From: Datnioides undecimradiatus
Taxonomy: Eukaryota > Chordata > Actinopteri > Lobotiformes > Datnioididae
Reading direction: 5' to 3'
DNA: 64,000 nt
NCBI GenBank assembly: GCA_008933995.1
Contig: WARS01000036.1
Location: forward strand, 6,114,419 to 6,178,418
Below are positions 24,216 through 36,339 of this stretch, one piece after another (the first letter of the stretch is position 1; each line of letters opens with the position of its first letter). A program made the position numbers and the translations under genes. The notes beneath the pieces were generated by a model. That model did no database searches, had not been told where the DNA came from, and saw nothing but the letters and a program-made list of their open reading frames with translations.

Positions 24216-24660
24216 GAGATTGTGCAGACTATTACTGTCACTGAGATTTACCAATTTATCCCAAGTGCAAGCAGTTGCAGCTCATTGAGAGCCATGCGGG
24301 CGCTGAATTGTCGTCCTGCTCCGGACCTCTCGCCGCGGCCGGACCTTAAAGCACCTATTCATGCGCTGCTTTTGATTTCAGGCTACTGTTCCTCCTTCGC
24401 TTGTTTCCTCACCTCCCAACTCTGCGCCGCATTATTGCTCTGGTTGGCAATGCGCAACATTTCTGCTTGTCTGCAAAACAGGATCCCCACAAAGGCAGCA
24501 ACGTTGTGGGGTTTTTTTTTCTTTTTTTTGGGGGGGGGGGGGGTCCCTCACCACAATTGAAAGGCACGCGCATTTTTCGGAAAGCAGTGGCCATTTACGC
24601 GCACACTGCATCACCAAATTGCTTAAAAATAAGCGAACGCGAAGGAATTAAAAAAATATA
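24216..24660. promoter_or_regulatory. CpG-rich patch, possible promoter or enhancer
   Basis: 24293-24348 holds about eight CpG dinucleotides in 55 bp in otherwise CpG-poor surroundings. More CpGs follow at 24423-24430 and 24566-24640. Open frames of 112 and 92 codons are driven by this composition and by the T/G homopolymers at 24512-24543. No splice donor stands out. Confidence 0.3.
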
Positions 24661-25560
24661 TATCTCCAGACTATCATAAAAGAGACAAAAATGTCTCTTT
24701 TAAAATGTCAGAGTTATGGTGATAAGAATCTGAGGATGCAGGGAGGACTTTGGTGAGAAGTGACTAATTACCCTGTGGACCGTCCTGATAGTGGAGAATA
24801 ATTAGATTCGCACAAAAGACCCTAAACCAGCATCTGAATAACAAGAGCAACATTTTCAATGGAAAATTTAATTTGATTTTGTTGCGAGTTCCCTCCGTGC
24901 ACTCGAAAGGGAAAGTGAGAGAAAAGCATTATAAGGACAAATAAAAAAATGTGGAAAAAAACCGGCTCCCCGGGACGGTTTCATGCCTGATTTGGTTGGA
25001 AAAAAGCTGACAAAACCCACGGTAATCAAAAGACGGCCTACACGGTAGACTATATATTCACAATTAGAGAGCGATTAGATAGCACAACATATTGACTAAA
25101 CATGGATTCAATTAAATATTCTGGCTAATTATGGGCTAAAAGTTGTGTTTGTCTCATCTTTATAAGAAATTTGTTTAAAAATAAAATCAATTTTTTTAAA
25201 AAATAGTGTCTTTAATGGATCTCAGATGAAAAATGATTGGGATTTAAAGCCAGATATTCAACTGGAAGTGTTATTGGTGAAGTAATCAATAAATAATGCA
25301 CAACTTTAGAACTGAAGGCCACATAAAAGCAAATAAAATCGAAGGTTTTGTTTAAACAAAAAACACTGTTAATTTGTGCAAACAACAGAAGGTGCATTAC
25401 AAAATGAAAATAATGGTGGGCAATTTATAATTCAGACAGCGAGTTATTAATATAACAAAATGAGGGTGAAATTGATGAGTACATCACATATCTATGACAT
25501 TTTAGTCCTTTATCATTGTGCAAAATATCTTCTCTTTTTCATCGTAGCATATATAGACGG
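24661..25560. promoter_or_regulatory. Series of enhancer-like blocks, with an 11-bp inverted repeat
   Basis: Unique AT-rich DNA dense in homeodomain cores: GAATAATTAGATTCGC near 24795, ATTTAATTTGATTTTG near 24865, and CAATTAGAGAGCGATTAG plus CAATTAAATATTCTGGC with CTAATTATG at 25060-25135. A perfect 11-bp inverted repeat with a 4-base loop lies at 24677-24702. I see no coding potential. Confidence 0.35.
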
Positions 25561-25838
25561 GCATATGCGAACTATGTAGGCCATACATTCAAATGGTGTA
25601 AGAGTGCTTTAGAAGATTAGAAGATAGACACCCGGCCCACAGTGGGCTGAGAGGAGTGGGCTCTGCTCCAAGACTATGTCCTATCTCCTCAGGACTGGAA
25701 AAAGCATCCTAATCCTTTACCTTTCATAGTGATCTAAAGCCGATTTAAAACTGTCACTACCCTAGTTTGTGTTTATTTCATGTTCATCTGCAGCTCAAGG
25801 CAATACTCTGCACACCCACTTATGACATGAGCAAAAAG
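25561..25838. other. Intergenic DNA, nothing recognised
   Basis: No motif cluster or exon. Confidence 0.5.
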
Positions 25839-25924
25839 ATGTGTGTGTGTGTATGTGTGCGCGTGTGTGTCTGAGGGAGACAGAGAGAAAGGGAGAGAGA
25901 GCGCGAGAAAGAGAGAGAGGGGAA
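25839..25924. repeat. (GT)n joined to (GA)n microsatellite
   Basis: GT/GCGT repeats change to a GAGA purine run. Confidence 0.9.
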
Positions 25925-26079
25925 GGGTGCGTGCAGCTAACTGACCAGCGGATGAAAACTGCGTGTGTGTTTGATCTAACTGTACTAATTGTTATATTTT
26001 CTTTTCATGTGTCTAGACTCGCTGAACCTCTTATTTCATGCATCGTCTGACAAAACCAAGTAACTCAGCTTGAATTGAC

Positions 26080-26640
26080 TTCCCCCCCCCCCAAAAAAAC
26101 ACTCTCCCACACAAACAGACAGTCCAGAAGACAGTCTCTCTCTCACACACACACACAGAGGCGCACAGACACATTCACACACACACACAATAACAGAAAC
26201 CATTGACCGCTGAGCCGGCAGGCCTATAGGCAGACCACCTTCCTCTCCTCACCCTCCTGCTCCTCAAGGCCTTACTGTATTATTCTGTAAGCAGCAAGAG
26301 CCCAGCATTGACAGAGCTAATCACTGGAGGCAAGGGCTCTCTCTCTCTCACACACACACACATACACATATACACACACACCCTCTCACACACACGCACA
26401 CAGAATGATTGACACACAATGGCAGCGAATCTATGCAGTGCCCCCCTGTCTTGCTTTTTGCTTTCTCTCTCCCAGCTGAAAAGACAAGGGGGGAGGTTAG
26501 TGTGTGGTGTCTGTAAGTGTATGTGTGTGTGTGTGTTTGTGTGTGTGTTGGAGGTGGGATGAGGAGGAGGAGCAGGGTGGTGTGTGCTATGAGTGTGTGC
26601 GTGTGTGTGTGTGAGTGTGTGTGTGTGGGGGGGGGGGTGT
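26080..26640. repeat. Cluster of CA and GT microsatellites with C and G runs
   Basis: C run about 26082-26091, CA tracts at 26136-26190 and 26347-26402, GT tracts at 26517-26550 and 26588-26626, G run to 26637. Opposite-sense CA and GT tracts 200 bp apart could pair as a large hairpin. The 185-codon minus frame here is a product of these repeats. Confidence 0.9.
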
Positions 26641-28300
26641 CCAACAAACCGAGGCAGATCCAGAGAAGTGAAGACGGCAAAAGATGAGCTTGTGACTAGC
26701 GCTGTTGCTAGCCCTACTCCTAATCCCCCCCGCTCCGTCAGGTGCAGCAGCCAATCTGGAGACAGTCTCAGCCCCTCTCGTATGAATATGATCCCTGTGC
26801 TGGCTGAAGCCCAGTGAACCACTGATCCTGTTATCATCTCACCGGAGAGAAAGAAGAGGAGAACAGAGAAACAGAGACTGGGAGAAAGAAGGGAAGAGGG
26901 GATGTGCGCTGTTTATTCTTTACTCAGGCCTCCTGTGTCTCCTGCCAGCATGTTGTCTACCCATAAACCCACTCCCTACACTGAACTCCTCTATAATGAT
27001 GAACCTCAAGAGGCCTCTGTCAATAATATGACATTCATATATAAGCAGATCCAGGAACAGCACATGCAGTAGAGCAATTTTGGCCAATGATGCGGTAAGC
27101 TTGTTAAAGTTGCAAATAAAAGCATTGGTGAGCAGCAGCTTTGTTTCTCAGACATTTTGAGCCATAAACTGACACAGGAAGATAAATCAATCATAGCAGA
27201 TCAGACCAGATCTCTCTTTAAGGGACCTGATGTTCCTCCTGTCTTGTGAGAAACTCAGGACTCCAGGTGCAACTTAGGTGCAACAGGTTCAAGTTATGAG
27301 CGATAAACGCTCTTAGCTCTAATGCAACATAAACTGGCTCCTGTCTGTCCGCACAGCTTAGCGCTTTATCTTCATACCTGCTGTTACTGCTCTTGTTTGT
27401 CTTTGCTTCGATCATTTGTACCTTTCATTGTTTTCTATACTGTCGTAGTACCAGCTCTTATCTTCTATTCCTTATTATATTTAATTGGTTCTATTGTATT
27501 TATATATATATTAGTTTATTTGCAGCCATGTTACTCAAGGATCCCGTTGCGGGATAATAGATCTGATCTTGTGATTGTGAGTGTTTGGGGAAGAAAACGT
27601 CCTCTTGGACAAAAGCAGCTGTTCTGGCTGGGTAATAATTCAGTATAATGAGAAAACTTCAGTTGTACAAAGCGATTCCTATTAACATGTAGCTAAAAAC
27701 TAATAACATTTGTTTTAAAAGTATTGAAAATAAATGCATATGAGGAACTTGTTACTTACAATATAAAATCAGTTTAATTAAATTCTAGGTGATCCGGCAT
27801 ATTTATACATATCAGTTTGGACAATATCCTAATTATTGTAGGGATGATTTCAAAGACTTCACCCGGTTCCAGCATCTTTCAGAATGAATGAAATGTAATC
27901 TTGATTTATTTAGTACTGTTTTGACATTGTGAGGCCAGCCGTTTTCTGGTCGCCATGTGCTGGTTGCCCAAGGTGACAGGAAGCGGCGAGGTTAATTAAA
28001 GAGTGGACAGCACTCCAGATTCCACTCACACACTCCTGGTATTGTCATAAGCACCACTCCTACAACACACTCCCTCAAGAGTCATTTCCCTCTGTTTCTT
28101 AGGACATGGAGGGCTGTGCTGTGCACACTGTGGCGAGTTCCACGCACGGACGCGCACAAGTCCACAGCCGCCATCTCTGCATAGACTCATCCAGATAGCA
28201 AACGGATAACACTTTCAATTCAGCTTGATGTTATCGTTTTTCCTTTCTTAGAGAAATATGAACCTGTCACATGGGGCGCCTTACAGATTTGTTACATAGT
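26641..28300. other. Intergenic DNA, no gene seen
   Basis: Mixed unique sequence. The plus frame at 27322-27648 (108 codons) is hydrophobic by base composition. It has no splice context that I can support. Confidence 0.45.
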
Positions 28301-28319
28301 TCCACGGTAGATAAATCCA

Positions 28320-28440
28320 ACAATAGAGGCCAAGGCCTTGCCCCCTCTGCATGCACAGTTAGCAGGACTGCAGCACTAATCAGTGGGAGAGGATCACATC
28401 TGGCCTGACAGCAGCTGCATCACTGTTTAGAGGAGCTGCC
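28320..28440. promoter_or_regulatory. Possible conserved non-coding block
   Basis: Unique sequence: CAGCACTAATCAGTGG, CAGCAGCTGCATCACTG (E-box) and neighbouring palindromic text. Confidence 0.2.
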
Positions 28441-28599
28441 AGCGTGAGAAACACACAGGTCGATTCCCTTTTCTCCCCGGACAGAGTGGGTGTTCTTCTC
28501 ATTCATTTCTTCTTTCTCAGTCCTTTTCTTTGAGCTAGCCAATTAACCTGGGAGCAGTGCACTAATGAGTTCCCTCTGGTGGCTCTGCACCGCTCAATG

Positions 28600-28980
28600 G
28601 AGAAGAGGAAAGGGTGAGCGGAGAGGGGAGAGAGGAGAAGGGTCAGGGAGGGATAGCACGGGGCTGCAGGGAGGGAGAGGTTCAGGCATGGCAAAGGCGA
28701 TGGGGGGTAAGAGAGTTTTGAGAAAAGGGTGAAGAAGGGTTGATAAAGGGGTGAGGAGAGAGGAGGGGCCGGGACAGAGGGGTGCAGGGCAAGGAAATAT
28801 GGGATGGGTTGATGCAGGAGGAGAGGGGACAGAGCACCATCCAGTTGGCCACTGCGGGCCTATCACCAAGACATTGTCAGGCAGACAATGGGCTTATCAG
28901 CCTCCTTTTCACACCAGTCTGATTAACTGGGAGGAATGGGAGGAAGAGGAGGGGAAGGGAAAGGGTACGTCCTTGTACCA
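28600..28980. repeat. Purine-rich (G/A) tract with a short unique insert
   Basis: 28600-28830 and 28930-28975 are mostly AGG/GGGA on the plus strand. In between (28845-28925) is motif-like unique sequence. Frames on either strand reflect the tract. Confidence 0.6.
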
Positions 28981-29140
28981 GCCCAGTAAATGTCAGAGAA
29001 TGGGCCAGGCACCCGGACTAGCCTCATGGTTTGAGTATACATCACTAGGAAAATAGGGACGGTTTTAAACCCACTGTAAAACCCACATCCTTCCCACATG
29101 TGTGTACGTGTGTGTGTGAGCCGCGTCAGCATTGGAGGGA
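28981..29140. other. Intergenic DNA with a short GT run
   Basis: GT run at about 29099-29118. Nothing else is seen. Confidence 0.5.
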
Positions 29141-29260
29141 GGTTCTGCCACAATAAATCTACAACCTTTGTAAATGTATCTCGCTAACCAGATTAGCAAG
29201 GAAGTGATAAGCACCTTTAAGCACCATTAGCTAAATCTGCATGTTATCAGTCACAGAAAT
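29141..29260. promoter_or_regulatory. Homeodomain-rich non-coding block
   Basis: Contains CGCTAACCAGATTAGC, ACCATTAGCTAAATCTGC and CACAATAAATC with ACCTTTGTAAATG (TCF-like) in 100 bp of unique sequence. Confidence 0.3.
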
Positions 29261-29575
29261 GCCATGCAGCAAGTAACAGAAACGAGGACAGTGAAAATCA
29301 CTACTTCTCAAAAGAATGAGCAATGCATGTATTTTCATTCTTCTTGCAAGTAATGATAGGAACAGTGAAAGCATACACAAAGTAATACTGTGAGCCGATG
29401 TGCCCCAAATCTCACATTAAATACTCAAAACAAATCAAAATCGCACATGTGAAGGAGAAAGAACACAAAAAGAGGAGAAAACAAAGTTAAACTTGCCTAA
29501 ATGTGTCCCTCTTTTGGTGCTTATAGGATAAGCTATTTTACCTAAAATATGAATTATCTATGAATTAGCATTATG
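29261..29575. other. Intergenic DNA, nothing recognised
   Basis: AT-rich, no features. Confidence 0.5.
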
Positions 29576-29579
29576 AGCT

Positions 29580-29800
29580 GCAGTAACATTTGTCAATGAT
29601 CAAATCTGTGCTACAAAGCAGCGTCAAACTGGCCTTGTCTGCCAGCCTCACTTTTCAAGCTTGGCGAGAGCCGTATAGACCAACAAATGACTAAGAGCAG
29701 GCTTCGGCAGAATTGTTTGTGCCATTGTTCAATTAGTCTCCCATATTGATCCCGGCTTGTTTGTTTACTTGCTTACCGCTCTCCATTTGTGCAGCCTTGA
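29580..29800. promoter_or_regulatory. Probable enhancer block with SOX-like sites
   Basis: Unique sequence with TTTGTCAATGATCAAATC, GCTACAAAGCAG, GCCATTGTTCAATTAG and GTTTGTTTACTTGC (FOX-like). Several HMG-box cores lie within 200 bp. Confidence 0.35.
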
Positions 29801-30860
29801 CAGCCATCTGTCACACACAGAGACAGTGAGAGAAGGAAGGCAGGAGGTGACAGAGAGGGAGGGAGAGTGATTTACAATGTGATGCTGAGATAAAGGTGGA
29901 TGGGGGAAAAAAAAAAAAAAAACTTCCAGTAGGTAACGAGTGGAGACTTAATAAAATATAGAGACGAACAAACATCACAATGAAATCCTCCCTGTAACAG
30001 AGCTTAAAATGTTTAAAGGAAGCATTCTGGGAAATATAAATCCCTAATCCAATGAATCCATAAAAGTTTATGTTCTTGTTGCTCAATGACGCCAATTCAA
30101 TGAGAAGTGTTATAAAAGCAATGCTTGGAGCAACAAGTGGTTGTACTCTTCTTGCTCTTCATTTCCTTTTTTCCCCTCCATTTCTTTTTTCAAAAGAAAG
30201 GATGCAGTAATTAGAGGGTAGACCAGGTGGAAGTACACAACTCAAGAGCCCGGCGCTAGCTCGCCCTCTCCTCCACAGGAAGATGGGAAGAGGGAAATGC
30301 AGAGGTGGGTAGAAGAGGGTGAACATGACTGGAGAGGAGAAAGTGGCAGAAGAATACGTCTAGGTAAAAACAGGGAGAGGGGGAGCAGCAGCCGGGCTTG
30401 GGAGCATATTGGGTCAAAGAAAATAAAACGTGTCATTTAGCCAAAGAAAGAAGATGAGAGCAGTGTGCACGGCGAGGGGGAGGTGGGCAGGGGCTGGGTC
30501 GGCTGGGCGAGGTGAAGGGGAGGTGGAGGCGAGGTTAGCTGTTAAATGAGGTGGGGGTCATAAGAGTGGGGGTGGATGCAGGGGGGCCACCCACAGTACA
30601 ACTTGGCCAACAAAGCTGCTTCTGTCTTGGCCTCCCTCCTCCACAGACCTCCTTGAGTGGGCAGGATTCCATTAGCAAGCTGCAGAACCTGGGGTCTATT
30701 CAACCGGCCGTCCAGGCCTGACTGAGTGTGTCCGTGAGCACACAGGCGCACACGTGCACGCGCACAGTGACCCGCAGACACACACGCATATGCGCACGTA
30801 CACAATGATGCGCACGCCTGCTCACCGAGAACACACACATGCACTCATTCACAGTCACTC
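29801..30860. other. Intergenic DNA with poly-A and purine-rich tracts
   Basis: A poly-A run at about 29908-29922 and G/A-rich stretches at 30270-30400 and 30470-30540. CACG-rich text at 30735-30840 is alternating purine-pyrimidine. No exon is recognised. Confidence 0.5.
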
Positions 30861-30879
30861 ACTCACACACATACACAAC

Positions 30880-30990
30880 ACCGCTAATTAATCCTCAGAT
30901 TACCCAGCCAATTATTACCACACTTGTACTAATTAGAAATTATTTAAAGCATTTCCCAATTAGGGTTTACATGCTCAGTTGGGCAGGAGT
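30880..30990. promoter_or_regulatory. Dense cluster of homeodomain sites
   Basis: Seven TAAT/ATTA cores in about 80 bp: CGCTAATTAATCC, CAATTATTACC, ACTAATTAG, AAATTATTT and CCAATTAGG. It sits between CA-rich stretches but is itself unique. Homeodomain enhancer is the likely reading. Confidence 0.4.
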
Positions 30991-32495
30991 CTGCCTCGAT
31001 AAACTAACTGGTTTTATAGCAGGGAAAAACAGCAAACTCATTCATATACACATGCGTGTGCACGTGCACACTCGCACACACACATACACGCATTTGTGGA
31101 TCTGACTGTGGTAATCAGGCCGTCTCAACGAGTCCCTCTGTTAGGACGAGGGGGATGAGGACAGACAAGAGGAAGAAAGGGAAAGAAATAAAACAACAAA
31201 AGACATGCTCCTTCAGTGCAGCAGCAATACTGTAGGTCGCTCTTGTTAGGGCTGGGGACAGTGATTAGGAGAGGCCACAATGAGACCTGCCAGGAAACAC
31301 ATGCCAATTAGGTTACCAGGAGAACCACGGGCCCTCATCGCTATGGGAAACCCACTAGTCTCTGCACCACACGGCCCCCTCACACACATACACACACATG
31401 CACCCATGGCCTCATGCGCTACCTTTCTCAACCCTTTGATTACATTATGACATGGATAAGAGGAGGCCAAGGGAGAATAAGAAGGTAGAAAAGAGGAGAA
31501 AACACTGCAGCGCAATGGACAAAATGATTCTGGTGAGAGAAAAAGGTTGAGGTAAAAGGAAAAGCAGAAGTTGACACTGGAGATGAAAAGTTGGTTGCCA
31601 AGAGGGACAAACTCAGAAAATCTCCCCGCGGACTAAAAGTAGACCTTCTGGCCAGCCCAGAATTCTGCGAGACAACGACAAAGGGAGAGGAAACGCAAGA
31701 GGGAGAGGAACAAACGGGAAAGCAACAAACAGGCTCTGGCGGGATATCGGGGGCGGGACTCCAGGGAGAATTATTAGCGGAGAGAATTACAGGCTCATCC
31801 ATGGGTGACATGTAAGCCTCAGCTACACACTCAAATGTTTACAACACTGATATTTGCTCAACCGCGATGTTATCAGGCCTCGATGTAATACTCACAGCTT
31901 TTGTTCTGACTTGCACGGCAACACTCACCACGTCCGCGGATGCAATAACCAAGAAGCAGATAGCAGCTCGGTGTTTGCCAGCAATGTTTGTCCTGAGAAG
32001 CTGTGACATGACCCAGGCAGAGCAGAGAGAAAACTCACTCTGGAATATTTGTGCTGATGTGATGATGGCTGAGATGTTGATTAATGTGCACGGTCCCTGT
32101 TATTAAGTAAACAGGGTGAATACACAAAATATATTGAATAAATTAGAGCGTGAACCGATCTCCACTGCAACATCCAGCTCATTAGAATGCATGAGGAAAC
32201 GATGTTCTGATTGCGACAAGAGTCACTCATTAAGCCATGTTTGTCCCCCGCCAGAGCACCACTCCCTGCACGCTACCCCCCTCTGCCCCAAAACACTTAC
32301 CCCTCATGCCTGCCACACTCTCCACACCAAATCCCTCCCTACTGCACACTCTCCTGCTAAAAGCTCCCTGACTTAACATCACCCCTTCCCAATGGACGTC
32401 ACCAACAAACCACTAACCCTCTTCTCACCTCGACCTCCCCCCTCCTCCCCTGCACATATCCCTCATTTTCCTCCTCCTCCCCCTCCTCCTCTGCT
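30991..32495. other. Intergenic DNA with purine-rich and C-rich stretches
   Basis: Purine-rich 31140-31200 and 31440-31720. Pyrimidine-rich 32240-32490. The 123- and 89-codon minus frames follow this composition. No splice-supported exon. Confidence 0.45.
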
Positions 32496-32499
32496 GGGA

Positions 32500-32840
32500 T
32501 CTGTGTCATCATTTTAATTAATTTCTAATCAGGCGAGAGTAAACTAATCAGGGGAGGCGTTAAACAATGACAGCTCTGCCTGCTCAGCCTCACACTGGGG
32601 GCCGCCAGGCTGCTCTGCATGCCGAGAGGAGCCGCACATTGATAAACAACTCAGTGTAGACGGGGCTATCTACACCCATCTCCTCTCCCATACATGTTAA
32701 TATGGGCTGCAACGCAACGCATATGTGGCCCATTTGCATTTGCAGATTGGACATGGAGTGAGCCGTTGATTGGTGCAAGATTAAATTACCACTCTTTTAC
32801 ATTTGTACCAACGTGCGATCACTGTTATGTGTATTATGTG
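32500..32840. promoter_or_regulatory. Possible enhancer block with POU octamer
   Basis: TTTTAATTAATTTCTAATCAGG near 32512, TTAAACAATGACAG near 32562 (SOX-like) and the perfect octamer ATTTGCAT at 32732-32739, then TTGATTGG and AGATTAAATTACC. The sequence is unique. Confidence 0.35.
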
Positions 32841-33050
32841 CAATGTAAAACCATGCGGATTTGTGACTGAATAAACATATCAGTTCACGGACATATGATG
32901 GAAATGCATGTAAACGATCAGAATGGACAAATAAATAACCTAACCCTGTCTGAATGGTACAGTATGTATCTGCTTAGAATGGGTTGCACAAAGACTGCAG
33001 TTATCTGTAGGCAGCCAGATCCCACCAAGGCTGAGCCATTGTGAAAAACA
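32841..33050. other. Intergenic DNA, nothing recognised
   Basis: No features. Confidence 0.5.
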
Positions 33051-33051
33051 G

Positions 33052-33107
33052 ACAGAGGGAGAGAGAGGGAGAGAGAGAGAGAGAGAGAGAGAATGAGAGA
33101 GGGGGGG
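33052..33107. repeat. (GA)n microsatellite
   Basis: GAGAGA run with a G7 end. Confidence 0.95.
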
Positions 33108-35235
33108 CACTTTTGGGCAATACGTTAACTGAGACAATGTAACAAGAGAGCGTTGATTAACCTCTTCCAGGCTGCCTAAAATAACTTAAACCAACATAAG
33201 TGAATCATAATTGGCAAATTCTAACTAAATGATTGCACGACAATGAGGCTGATGACAGACGACGACAAAAAATTTGCTCATGACCACCATCACACCAGTT
33301 GGTCGCGGGAGATTTTAAAGGTGCATCTTGAATGTGGTGTTAAGTGTGTGTGATTGGCATCAGTGTGCGCCTTCAGATGTGCTTTAGCCTCCGCTACATG
33401 TCTGCAAACTGTGGCAGGTTATCACCGCAGCCTCTGATGGATGCAGCCGAGTTACAACTCTTACGGTTCATCTCGTGTTATGAAGAAAGAGGCTTTCATG
33501 TCTCTCTCGTCAAAGCTTTGTAACCGGACCTGATTTCTCCTCCTGCAAGCGCCATGGCAACTGATGACCATCGACCTAAGGCCCAAAGACCACTGGTATA
33601 GTTACGTGATACTCAGAGACATAGAAATAATGACTCTTACACACAGTCCTTACTCTTTAACTTTGAGTTTAAAAAAAAAAAAAGTTGTGCAACAACAAAT
33701 TCAAACACGAGGAAAATGAAAGCAGTGAAATCAAAGTTTAAACCAGATGTGGTGCTTAAAATGAAGAGGATATTTGAGATTTGAGTGAGGAATAACTACA
33801 CAGAGATGGAGTGTGTTTAAAAAGATTTTTTTTAAACATCATCCCCCCCTCCATCACCACCTCCTTCCTTGCCCTCTTTGCCAAGTATTAGATTCCCATG
33901 CCAACCGCTTCCCTGGGATAGAATAAGGATTGCGGAGGTGGGAAGCTGAAACCCTTCCATAACATGTCAAACAACGCTGGAATCCAAAACGCAAGAGAGA
34001 GAGAAAAAGGGTTAGAGGCAGATTTTCTACGGGGAGAAAGAAACTGTCACATCATCAGATTGGTTATTCTAAGTGGAGGGATGTGGGTATGGGGGCGGGG
34101 AGGGAGGGGCGGGGTGGCAGAGGCTTGGGCTGGCAGAATCTGGCAGCGATACACGATGGCGGTATTTCCACTAAAATAATCAGCCCCCAGGCAACGGAAG
34201 GGGGTGGGGGGGTGTTGTGTGTTTGGTGGAGGGGGGAGTAGGGAAGAGAGACACAGAGAGGTTAGGGGATTGTAGGGGTAGGAGAAGGAGACGGGGTGGG
34301 TGAGGGAGAGGGAGGATATAAGGGAGGGAAATAGCAAGATGGAGAGAAAGAAAATCTGGGAAGCTAACCAAGGAAATCCTGCTTCTCAGATATGCAGCTG
34401 TGGAATTAAAATTGGTATAAAAACACGAGAACAAAAATATACTTCACACTTCACAAGCCTATTGAAGGGTGCGGGGGGCGGGGGGGGCGGGAGGGGGATG
34501 ATGTGCCACTCTATGCTGGCACTGATACCTCAGGCACAAGGGGTAAACAGCTATTCTCCTCACTTCACTTAGTCTGGTGCAGAGGTTTCAGGGTGTGAGT
34601 GAGTAAGTATGTGTGTGGGGGGTAGGGGTGGGGTGGGGGGTGCCTGCAGGGGTCTCATCAGGCTACAGGGCGAGCTCAAGAGAGAAAACAAGAGCCCCTC
34701 AAAGAGCAAGAAACGCAAAATGCCCCATGAAACAATTTCTACACTTCTGCGTCCCCTCAAGCACATCACTACGAACAGCGAGGCATTGATTCATGATCAA
34801 ACGAGCGTGATCGTCACTCAAATTCAATAATAACAACCTTCACAATCAAAAGCGCTCTAAATATACTGTACCTCCACTTCAGGCCAGGATTAGGCCTTTC
34901 TGTGTGCACATTTGTGTTGATGTGCTGCATTACGGAACAAAGAACTATCAGAATCGAAAACAACCATGCAAACACACAGATAAACGACAAATCAATTAAT
35001 TTTAAACGTGGTGAAATAAACAACACTGTGTCTGGGTGCTGTAATATGAATGGTTATTAAAAAGAAATTCTGCTAAGGAGAGCAAGATTCCTCACTGTGT
35101 ACAGACAGACTCAAACACACTCGACCAGGCGCCGTCTGTGCGTATACATGCACCCTCTCGCTGATGCATTAAGTTCAAAAAGGGAGAATTTAAAGTTGTA
35201 TTTCACTCCGCAGGACCAAGCAGCCCATTTCATGA
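33108..35235. other. Intergenic DNA with G-rich tracts and an RFX-type site
   Basis: An X-box-like half site, CCATGGCAAC, lies at about 33553-33562. G-rich runs at 34083-34115, 34199-34300, 34470-34497 and 34610-34645 could form G-quadruplexes. Proline-rich minus frames are shadows of these. No exon is recognised. Confidence 0.5.
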
Positions 35236-35239
35236 TAGT

Positions 35240-35520
35240 GACAGAAAAAAAAACTAATTAATGACTGTGAGCTCTGAGAGTCATGTTATCAAATCCAGCC
35301 CACTAGAGTGTGACGCCACTAAAATAATACAATCATCAAGCATAATGAGTGAGTTAAGAAGTTTCTCTTAATGCATGTATCCGAGTAAATGGTTGCAGCT
35401 GAGCATTGTGTTATTTCATCACTGTAGAGACTTGATCTTAATACAAATCTCTATGTAATACAGCCCTATTCATGCAGCCTGCCATTCCCCTCTGGTTCAA
35501 TTATCATGTGCTCTTTTGCA
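35240..35520. promoter_or_regulatory. Possible conserved non-coding block
   Basis: AACTAATTAATGACTG, GACGCCACTAAAATAATACAATC and CAATTATCATGTGC in unique sequence, with many TAAT cores. Confidence 0.3.
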
Positions 35521-36050
35521 AAGATATTCAATTAAAAAAAAGCCCCCCCCCCCACACCAACACGCATACACACACACTTTTAGTTTTATCAGAAAATAAT
35601 TTTTTAGCAATATATAAATAATAATTTCAAAATGCTGTGTGCATGCAGGCATGTGGGTGAGAATGTGAATGTCAAAGCAGAAGGAAGTTGGGAAGTAATA
35701 TCAATTATGTTTGTAAAAGCAAATAAATTTATCAATTAAGGGAGGAGTAGGATATTTTGTGTTTCCAAACTAAACGTTTCCTACCAATTTTTTTTCAAAT
35801 TAAGATATTCAAAAAAAAGAACTTTCAAGTATGAGATGAGGTTGGAATACTGGAAATAGAAGGACAATTAAGCAACCATGAAATCGTGAAAAGAAAAGCG
35901 AAAGACAGAACAGCAAATCTACCTTACTCAGAGAGCAGTGTTTTTGTTGAAGTATTCTCTACTGAATTTGTCGGCTTTCATTTCATTTCTCTGACATTCT
36001 CTCTGTCTGACCATCCAAGTCCTCTCCTGAGACAGATGAGTGGAAGCAGA
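35521..36050. other. Intergenic DNA, no gene seen
   Basis: C run at 35544-35553, AT-rich stretches. The 100-codon plus frame at 35886-36188 shows no domain. Confidence 0.45.
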
Positions 36051-36059
36051 GTTCCAGAG

Positions 36060-36190
36060 AGAGCTATCAGGATTAGGATAATTAATATCATCTCATTTCA
36101 CTGTGATCCTCTCCGCGGCCCACTGCACACACAAGGACAGGATGCAGCGAATATTATGGCAAGAGTATCCAGTCGGCTGTCAATCTAGGC
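36060..36190. promoter_or_regulatory. Possible conserved non-coding block
   Basis: Unique sequence with AGGATAATTAATATCATC and CGAATATTATGGC, immediately left of a CA microsatellite. Confidence 0.25.
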
Positions 36191-36203
36191 CGTGGTCCCC
36201 TCA

Positions 36204-36205
<2 letters not shown>

Positions 36206-36242
<37 letters not shown>
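36206..36242. repeat. (CA)n microsatellite
   Basis: A pure CA run of about 18 units. Confidence 0.95.
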
Positions 36243-36244
<2 letters not shown>

Positions 36245-36339
36245 CAACTCACGCACCCTCCTCAGCGGCTAAATTGCAGTTTGAGAGACGACAGGGGAGA
36301 GGCAGCAGTGGCAGCGGTGGTGGTGGGGGGGTGCTGGGC

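Noticed and set aside
26136..26626. CA tract and GT tract as arms of a functional large hairpin
   Set aside because: Both are common microsatellites in this window, and pairing potential alone is not evidence of function.
26280..26837. 185-codon minus-strand frame
   Set aside because: Most of it is translated CA/GT microsatellite (HTHTHT and VCVCV).
27322..27648. 108-codon hydrophobic plus frame as a membrane protein
   Set aside because: Hydrophobicity follows T-rich DNA. No start context, splice support or family resemblance.
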